From NCBI RefSeq assembly GCF_946187725.1, contig NZ_CAMHSK010000003.1:96464-160463 (forward strand): DNA of 64,000 nt, in the 5' to 3' direction. This document shows positions 60,201 to 64,000 of this stretch, piece by piece. A program made the translations under genes and the position numbers. Below the pieces are notes generated by a model. It was not told the DNA's origin. It worked only from the letters and a program-made list of their open reading frames with translations, and ran no database searches. The DNA comes from an uncultured Treponema sp. GTDB taxonomy: Bacteria; Spirochaetota; Spirochaetia; Treponematales; Treponemataceae. The first letter of the stretch is position 1. Every line of letters starts with the position of its first letter.

Positions 60201-61226
60201 AGGTCAACGGAGTTTGAACTTGATGTCGGGGAAAATATTATCTATATTCAGTGCACGGCTCCTGACGGAACGACTAAAAAGGAATATGAATTCCATATTG
60301 AGTCTAAGTTTAAGGATTTTAGTGGCAGCTTAAATGTTGTGAACAAAGAGTATGAAGGCGGAAGAACCTATGTCTCTTGGAACGCATACGAAGATAAGCG
60401 AACCAAAGCTGAAAAAGCCGGCGGTTATATCCTGTATGGTTCTAAAGGCTCGATTTCGTCAAAAGAACTCGACAAGACACATCTTGCACAGGCAACAGAT
60501 TCAACAGCTAATCTTGATTCAAAGAGTGAATTTTACCTTAAATTGGATCAGGACAAGATTAATGAAGGAAGGCTTTCTTTGGATTTGGCTGCAAGAACTG
60601 AGTACACAATGTTCCTCTTTGCATATACCCGTAGCAATTCGTATGATAGCTTTAAATCGGTTTGCCTTGCCCAAAAAACATTCACGACAAAAAAGAAGAG
60701 CACGGGAACACTGCATTTCTGGGCTCATTTTGTAAAGGATTGTGAGGACTGTGACGGCAGCTGTGATCCTCAGTATTACTGGAACTGGAGCTCATCCGAA
60801 CCGATGTTTAGTAAAATAAACGAAATCAACCAGGGGTCAAAAGGTCCTGATTTTGATGTTGACGATGAGCAGTTCTATTGCTTTGGTGAGAAAACCATCC
60901 ACCGTAACGAACCTGGCAAATACGGTGGCTGCAGTAAGGAATACAAAGGAGTATACAGCCTTACCAAAGATCATTCTTTCACATTGGGCTTTGATGCATG
61001 GGAATACGATGTAGGTTCTGGCGATGATCATCTGGGAACTGTCACCATGTACTTCAATTACTCTGCGAAAACGAACTCTTGGAATGTCAAATGGCATAAT
61101 CCTGGTGGTAGCGACGAAAGCTATAGCATTCCGTATAGTAACAGCACTGATGACCACAGCTGGGGCATTCATGACGATGACGGTTACATTCAGGTTCACT
61201 TTGGCTTAAAGTGGTGGGAGGATTAA
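57210..61226 (+). CDS. Giant lipoprotein with anthrax protective antigen/binary-toxin-B-like module
   Basis: A 1,338-aa lipoprotein (lipobox LFAGC, Cys20). In order: beta region; InlB-type repeat (about 250-325, ITYNLDGG..FGGWYEKADFTG); calcium motifs DTDGDGLTDWDE (418) and DTDGDGWDDGTEVKG (441), the latter close to the protective-antigen domain-1' site DTDNDGIPDSLEVEG; a Ser/Thr/Gly-rich module (about 470-770) with alternating polar/nonpolar strands, LAIPVRFKNPSNIAYTVEHV, FTEALTQVRSKTAAVYID and PTLDYIFQTVLHY in the order of protective-antigen domains 2-3; more calcium motifs (841, 863, 903); a cadherin-like sandwich (about 930-1033); an Fn3-like region (about 1040-1163); and a C-terminal C2-like part with FDAWEYDVGSGDDHLG (1261). 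PA14 and receptor-binding domains are absent. AGGGGG precedes the ATG. Homology is by eye only. Confidence 0.75.
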   Translation: MKNKAIFLFTIIPLILFAGCSQITENSEESVAAPSDGVTLTVAINEKESRTALPSFQLSDLNYINLSYQDKDEDGGELSWLTTLGSWESAEEMAKAAISFKTGTYAFTLTATSDDIVFSETKSVTIQNGANALKFTPKMSEFDNTEPYGKGNLSVAIRYDNSGIASVTGCLYTIEGYRVPGYAEEELTIGTGGNSSYVKNNVPSGNYILVFNFYADSAKTQLRGSYREYCAIVNEKTSSSECVLSNMGSLFTITYNLDGGAFDSGITAPGSYTRQCETITLPTNVTKSKCTFGGWYEKADFTGNAVTEIRSGSIGNKTFYARWLENATITFEPNATGAQIKTNTQTVVKGVESNLIYASDLELKNSKGSFLGWATKADATKVEYSDGGAITVNDRILKLFAIWSVSSINPQSAGDTTDTDGDGLTDWDEIHKYYTDPSNKDTDGDGWDDGTEVKGLYNANSNTFNPLIADTPQLEIRMTGKPGISYKYQVTTTTSDTVSVSENDGRTGSSSTTSSNTKTHSETSGWSTKAGFSVMHGFGTGTGYQNTLTISGEAGYSGSTTNGDSYTYSQSASEGWSKSWSNGQSSTKSNGRTVTGGSLAIPVRFKNPSNIAYTVEHVTVALYRLPTNSAETRSFVTNLTLPNDKAFTIKAESESGDFKLSADLSIAKTEELLKYSSGFEIEVSGYKITLQKEDSSANDFTEALTQVRSKTAAVYIDWGSTSGIKARTFNVSVKNQYNTSAQSIDELYETPTLDYIFQTVLHYTKGTDYTLNKNGCLQKFLTVENTGSYTEGAWFILHKFTKGSTRKQTLYAPYTEDVDDWSMDKIKVSAGDEISIFFSVDHDGDGVPLNEELIYGTSDDKTDYDGDGLSDFEEIYGWYKDGIGLESKYSNLNKVYSNPVLKDSDGDDLLDYDSASSKRDNDPVVPKMKNDTSLSVAKYALKNGGSLTDFNVSSNKTVYSTKTPCKESVCLDVQPKLAFATVKYSRTRGGPSYSDFDRSTEFELDVGENIIYIQCTAPDGTTKKEYEFHIESKFKDFSGSLNVVNKEYEGGRTYVSWNAYEDKRTKAEKAGGYILYGSKGSISSKELDKTHLAQATDSTANLDSKSEFYLKLDQDKINEGRLSLDLAARTEYTMFLFAYTRSNSYDSFKSVCLAQKTFTTKKKSTGTLHFWAHFVKDCEDCDGSCDPQYYWNWSSSEPMFSKINEINQGSKGPDFDVDDEQFYCFGEKTIHRNEPGKYGGCSKEYKGVYSLTKDHSFTLGFDAWEYDVGSGDDHLGTVTMYFNYSAKTNSWNVKWHNPGGSDESYSIPYSNSTDDHSWGIHDDDGYIQVHFGLKWWED

Positions 61227-61238
61227 CAAAGTAAATGA

Positions 61239-61273
61239 AAACAGCATGGACTTAGTTCCGTGCTGTTTTTTTT
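61239..61273 (+). terminator. Intrinsic terminator of the lipoprotein operon
   Basis: ACAGCA near 61241 pairs with TGCTGT (61261-61266), with inner GGA/TCC pairs, followed by T8. Confidence 0.85.
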
Positions 61274-61307
61274 ATGTGCTTCAAGTTTTATGCTGTAGAT
61301 CACATGA

Positions 61308-61336
61308 TTGAAAAAAAATCCCATAGACTGTAGAAT
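61308..61336 (+). promoter_or_regulatory. Bactofilin promoter abutting the start codon
   Basis: TTGAAA (61308-61313), 17-bp spacer, TAGAAT (61331-61336); the ATG is 8 nt downstream and no ribosome-binding site is present. Confidence 0.6.
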
Positions 61337-61344
61337 ATTTGAAT

Positions 61345-61713
61345 ATGTTTGATGTTAAAGATTCGGATTTTTTTGATGTCGAGGAAGAGGATTTTGATAC
61401 TATTCTCGCCCCGGATATTAAATTTCGTGGAAATATAAAAGTCAAAAAGCCGTTCATGATTCGTGGTACGATTACTGGTGCCATTGATGCTGCGAGCGAT
61501 TTGGTCGTTGACACTAATGCTGTTGTAAATGCAGGAATTTCTGCTTCAAGAGTGCTTGTTCGCGGCAAAGTAGAAGGAAATATCCTTGCGAAAGATGTCG
61601 TTTTCGTTACGGCTTCAGGCTCTCTTGACGGTGACATTGTTTCAAAAGAAGTCGTGCTTGAACCTGGCGCTCATTTTTCAGGAAAATGTACTATGACGGG
61701 AGAATCTAAATGA
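61345..61713 (+). CDS. Bactofilin (polymer-forming cytoskeletal protein)
   Basis: A 122-aa bactofilin. The core is a right-handed beta-helix of short repeated strands (IKFRGNIKVKKPFMIRGTITG, AIDAASDLVVDTNAVV, SRVLVRGKVEGNILAKDVVFV, GSLDGDIVSKEVVLEPG) flanked by short disordered ends, the standard family design; the acidic N-terminus is DVKDSDFFDVEEEDFD. Bactofilins form stable nucleotide-free filaments that position cell-wall or envelope machinery and help cell shape. ATG 61345 is preferred over TTG 61339. The stop overlaps the start of the TPR gene (ATGA), so they are coupled. Confidence 0.9.
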   Translation: MFDVKDSDFFDVEEEDFDTILAPDIKFRGNIKVKKPFMIRGTITGAIDAASDLVVDTNAVVNAGISASRVLVRGKVEGNILAKDVVFVTASGSLDGDIVSKEVVLEPGAHFSGKCTMTGESK

Positions 61714-62330
61714 AAAAACTATTCCTAACTGTTGCCTGCATTCTTTCTGTTTCATTCAGTTTTGCTCAGTCAAAGCCGGATGCGCTCGTTTTGTACCGCA
61801 ACGGCAATTATCCTGAGGCAATCAAAATCTGTGAGCAGGAAATCATTTCAAATCCAAAAAACATCGACTCATACTGTGTTCTCTGCTGGTCGCTCGTACG
61901 AAACAGGCAGTACGCCGAGGGTGAAATGAGGGCTAATGAAGCCAGAAAAATTGCCCCTGCTGATGTGCGCATTATGGAAATCCTTGCAGAAGCAAAATAT
62001 TATCAGGGCAAAAACAATGAGGCACTTGAAATGTTCAGAACTTACATCGCAAATGCCCCTTCAAATGCCGCCCGAATCGGAAATGCTTACTATTATATGG
62101 GTGAAATTTACATCCGTCAGGGAAAGTACCAGCATGCTGACATTTCAATGACTACGGCCGTTTATACAGAACCTCTCGTTGATATCTGGTGGACTCGTTG
62201 TGGTTATGCCCGTGAAATGGCAGGCAGCTATGCTTCTGCACTTGACGCTTATTCCAAGGCAATTGAGTTGAAATCTTCTAATGCTGATGCTGCACGCGGA
62301 AAAGAGCGTGTTACCGCCCGATTACGATAA
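61710..62330 (+). CDS. Exported TPR protein
   Basis: A 206-aa protein with signal peptide MKKLFLTVACILSVSFSFAQ (cleavage about residue 20) and about five TPR units (YRNGNYPEAIKICEQEIISN, CWSLVRNRQYAEGEMRANEA, AKYYQGKNNEALEMFRTYIA, YYYMGEIYIRQGKYQHADIS, YAREMAGSYASALDAYSKAI). Periplasmic location predicted. The start overlaps the bactofilin stop by 4 nt and mtaB follows after 6 nt, so the three form an operon. A scaffold role in the envelope, parallel to the bactofilin on the cytoplasmic side, is inference. Confidence 0.82.
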   Translation: MKKLFLTVACILSVSFSFAQSKPDALVLYRNGNYPEAIKICEQEIISNPKNIDSYCVLCWSLVRNRQYAEGEMRANEARKIAPADVRIMEILAEAKYYQGKNNEALEMFRTYIANAPSNAARIGNAYYYMGEIYIRQGKYQHADISMTTAVYTEPLVDIWWTRCGYAREMAGSYASALDAYSKAIELKSSNADAARGKERVTARLR

Positions 62331-62336
62331 AAACTG

Positions 62337-63791
62337 ATGGACAGAACTATTCATTTTGAAACATTGGGATGCCGTCTCAATCAGGTTGAGAGTGAGGGGG
62401 CAGCCCGTTTTTTTACTGATGCAGGTTTTCCTGTCAGTATGGAGCCATTTACGGCAAAATCTTTTGATGAAAGTGTCGCGCTTTGTATTGTGAATACTTG
62501 TACCGTCACGGCAAAAGCAGAGCAAAAAGCGCGTAGAATCATTCGTATGCTTTTGAAGAGCTGTCCGAATTGTGCCGTAGCTGTTACTGGATGTTACGCT
62601 CAGCTTAATCAAAAAGAAATCATGGCGATTGATAGCCGTGTATGTGTTTTGGGCGGTCAGCACAAAGGTTCTCTTGCCGACCTGCCTCCTTTGTTGAAAA
62701 AACTCCTCGAATCTGGCGAAAATCCTGACGGTGAAAAGATTTCTTCTGAAATTCAGAAATTCTTTGATAAAGAAAATACTTCTGCCGTACCAGGAGTCAT
62801 TACTTCTCCGTTCCGGCTTTCAACCGACACTTTTTTGAATCATTCCCGCTCTTCGCTTAAAATTCAGGACGGATGCAACTGTGTGTGCACTTACTGCCGA
62901 ATTCGTCTTGCAAGAGGCAAATCCGTTTCTCTCGCGGCAAGCGAAGTTTTGGAGCGGGTAAAGGCATTGGAAAAAGCGGGGCAGAGCGAAGTTGTCATTA
63001 CGACGGTAAACATTTCTCTGTATTCAAGTGAGTACAATGGAAAAAAAGTCCGCTTTACCGAACTTCTGGCTTTGATTTTGGAGCAGACCGAAAAGATTAA
63101 AATCAGAATTTCGAGTCTTTACCCTGAAATCGTTGATGAAAATCTTGCGCGGCTTTTTGAAAATCCTCGTGTCTGTCCGTATTTCCATATTTCTGTCCAG
63201 AGCGGAAGCGATTCGGTGCTTGCAAGAATGAAACGGCCCTACCGTATTGAAGCCGTCTATCGGGCGACAGAACTGTTACGGAAGGCAAAGGGCAGTCCGT
63301 TCATTGCATGTGACATTATTGCCGGATTTCCTGGTGAAACGGACGAAGATTTTGATTTGACTATGAAGATGCTCTCTGAATGTGGATTTACCTATGTTCA
63401 TGCTTTTCCGTTCAGTCCGCGTCCTGGAACAGAGGCGTTCAAAATGCGTCCGATGGTTCCGAATTATGAGACGGACAAGCGCATTGCCCGCCTTGAAGAA
63501 TTCAACAAAAAGTCAAAGACTGATTACATAAATTCGTTTGTCGGAAAGACTTTGCCTGCCGTGTGTGAAAGCGTACACAGAGCGCGTCTTGTAAAGGACC
63601 GCGTGATAATTCATGCAGTTACGGAAAATTTCCTGCACTGCCAGCTCGTATTTTCGCCGGATGACAAAAATATTCCTGTTGCCGGAAGTTCTGTTTTGGT
63701 GAAGGTAATCCGGCCTCTGGAAGAAAAGGAAAGAACCGGTGAGAGTGATACGCTAGCGGTTCTTGCGTTAGGGGGTGTAGGGGCGGCGTAG
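62337..63791 (+). CDS. mtaB: MtaB-type tRNA methylthiotransferase
   Basis: A 484-aa radical SAM methylthiotransferase of the MiaB/MtaB/RimO family, likely adding the 2-methylthio group to t6A37 of ANN-decoding tRNAs. N-terminal MTTase domain: FETLGCRLNQVESEG, CIVNTCTVTAKAEQKARR, VAVTGCYAQ with the three cluster cysteines. Radical SAM motif CxxxCxxC in IQDGCNCVCTYCRI, HISVQSGSDSVLARMKRPY, DIIAGFPGETDEDF; TRAM-like C-terminus. The start block FETLGCRLNQ and total length favour MtaB over MiaB. The last residues (LALGGVGAA) and stop codon lie in the dispersed GC-rich repeat at 63766, so the natural C-terminus has been replaced or extended by the repeat. Confidence 0.9.
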   Translation: MDRTIHFETLGCRLNQVESEGAARFFTDAGFPVSMEPFTAKSFDESVALCIVNTCTVTAKAEQKARRIIRMLLKSCPNCAVAVTGCYAQLNQKEIMAIDSRVCVLGGQHKGSLADLPPLLKKLLESGENPDGEKISSEIQKFFDKENTSAVPGVITSPFRLSTDTFLNHSRSSLKIQDGCNCVCTYCRIRLARGKSVSLAASEVLERVKALEKAGQSEVVITTVNISLYSSEYNGKKVRFTELLALILEQTEKIKIRISSLYPEIVDENLARLFENPRVCPYFHISVQSGSDSVLARMKRPYRIEAVYRATELLRKAKGSPFIACDIIAGFPGETDEDFDLTMKMLSECGFTYVHAFPFSPRPGTEAFKMRPMVPNYETDKRIARLEEFNKKSKTDYINSFVGKTLPAVCESVHRARLVKDRVIIHAVTENFLHCQLVFSPDDKNIPVAGSSVLVKVIRPLEEKERTGESDTLAVLALGGVGAA

Positions 63792-63884
63792 CCGTTCTGG
63801 AGTGACTGAAAGGAACGAAAGAATGAAGCGCAATTAGCGCGTAACCCCGAAAGACCCGACCGCCGTTTACGGCGGGAACGCAGG
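63766..63884. repeat. Dispersed GC-rich repeat, copy 2
   Basis: Counterpart of 22823-22927: left block GGGGCGGCGTAGCCGTT, internal GCG..TTAGCGCG.AACCCCG, right block AGACCCGACCGCCG followed by the palindrome around GTTTACGGCGGGAACGC. The middle is longer and unrelated to copy 1. It begins inside the mtaB reading frame. Confidence 0.75.
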
Positions 63885-63965
63885 GCAAACGCATTTTAAA
63901 GACTTTTAAAATGTATGGTATTTAAAAATTTCAAAAAACATTAGAATTCTTTCTGGTGGTGAAAA

Positions 63966-64000
63966 ATGACATTGAAAGAATCGCTAATGACAATCAAGGA
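63966..64000 (+). CDS. Possible start of a gene cut by the window edge
   Basis: ATG 63966 opens a frame (MTLKESLMTIK) that runs to the end. GGTGGTG lies 4 nt upstream and a TAGAAT box about 20 nt farther up. Too short to identify. Confidence 0.4.
   Translation, partial: MTLKESLMTIK

Noticed and set aside
57210..61226. Calling the locus a complete binary (A-B) toxin
   Set aside because: No enzymatic A component is adjacent, and PA14, protease-activation and receptor-binding domains are not visible. Only a B-like module is supported.
1..64000. CRISPR arrays, insertion sequences, prophage or integrated elements
   Set aside because: No spaced direct repeats, transposase, integrase or phage structural genes were found; repeats present are heptamers, two dispersed elements and one intragenic array.

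Overview
The window looks like a chromosomal segment of a host-associated treponeme (Spirochaetota), probably a gut, rumen or oral commensal type rather than the reduced syphilis lineage. The evidence is moderately AT-rich DNA; the adjacent TIGR03546/TIGR03545-type pair; a large TPR protein with a cytoplasmic acidic head and one membrane segment, like the spirochaete periplasmic-flagellar collar protein FlcA; LL-diaminopimelate aminotransferase (dapL); a bactofilin; and many lipoproteins with relaxed spirochaetal lipoboxes. No phage, insertion sequence, integrase or CRISPR array is visible. All genes are intact except clpB, cut by the left edge, and a possible gene start cut by the right edge.

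Layout. 1-5.5 kb: clpB (5' truncated) and the membrane/envelope pair. 5.5-9.1 kb: yebC, ruvC, a small 55-codon gene on the minus strand, ruvA, ruvB (Holliday junction resolution). 9.2-12.6 kb: chemoreceptor, queA, tRNA-Arg(TCT). 12.6-20.2 kb: lipoprotein, GH18-like protein, UvrD/PcrA helicase (minus), a secreted metalloprotease/propeller/barrel protein and a secreted protein. 20.2-22.9 kb: sufS and dapL. 22.9-27.8 kb: a minus-strand envelope cluster (TPR lipoprotein, lytic transglycosylase, OmpA-like protein, outer-membrane protein). 27.9-33.9 kb: membrane protein, TPR protein, yajC-secD-secF. 34-41 kb: ispH, EAL-domain phosphodiesterase (minus), ndk, gpsA, ffh, glycogen-binding-fold protein (minus). 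41.2-45.6 kb: FlcA-like TPR protein and a polyprenol-kinase-family membrane protein. 45.6-55.1 kb: membrane and secreted proteins, U32 protein, ssb, a 645-residue unknown protein, hisC. 55.1-61.3 kb: a structured leader followed by two large lipoproteins. 61.3-64 kb: bactofilin, TPR protein, mtaB.

The most striking locus is 55.1-61.3 kb. The second lipoprotein (1,338 aa) carries a calcium-site motif followed by a Gly/Ser/Thr-rich beta module whose order and motifs resemble domains 1'-2-3 of anthrax protective antigen and clostridial binary-toxin B components. Here the module is on a lipid-anchored protein with InlB-like, calcium-repeat, cadherin-like, Fn3-like and possibly C2-like modules. 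No enzymatic partner is visible. The operon leader can fold into a three-stem junction closed by an 11-bp perfect stem that matches no riboswitch class I recognise.

Three genome-style signals recur. First, thirteen genes have a sigma70-type -10 box only 5-9 nt upstream of the start codon and no ribosome-binding site, which predicts leaderless mRNAs. Second, arrays of degenerate 7-bp repeats sit at gene ends, twice containing the stop codons of both converging genes. Third, a GC-rich dispersed repeat of about 105-120 bp occurs twice and supplies the last codons and stop of mtaB.
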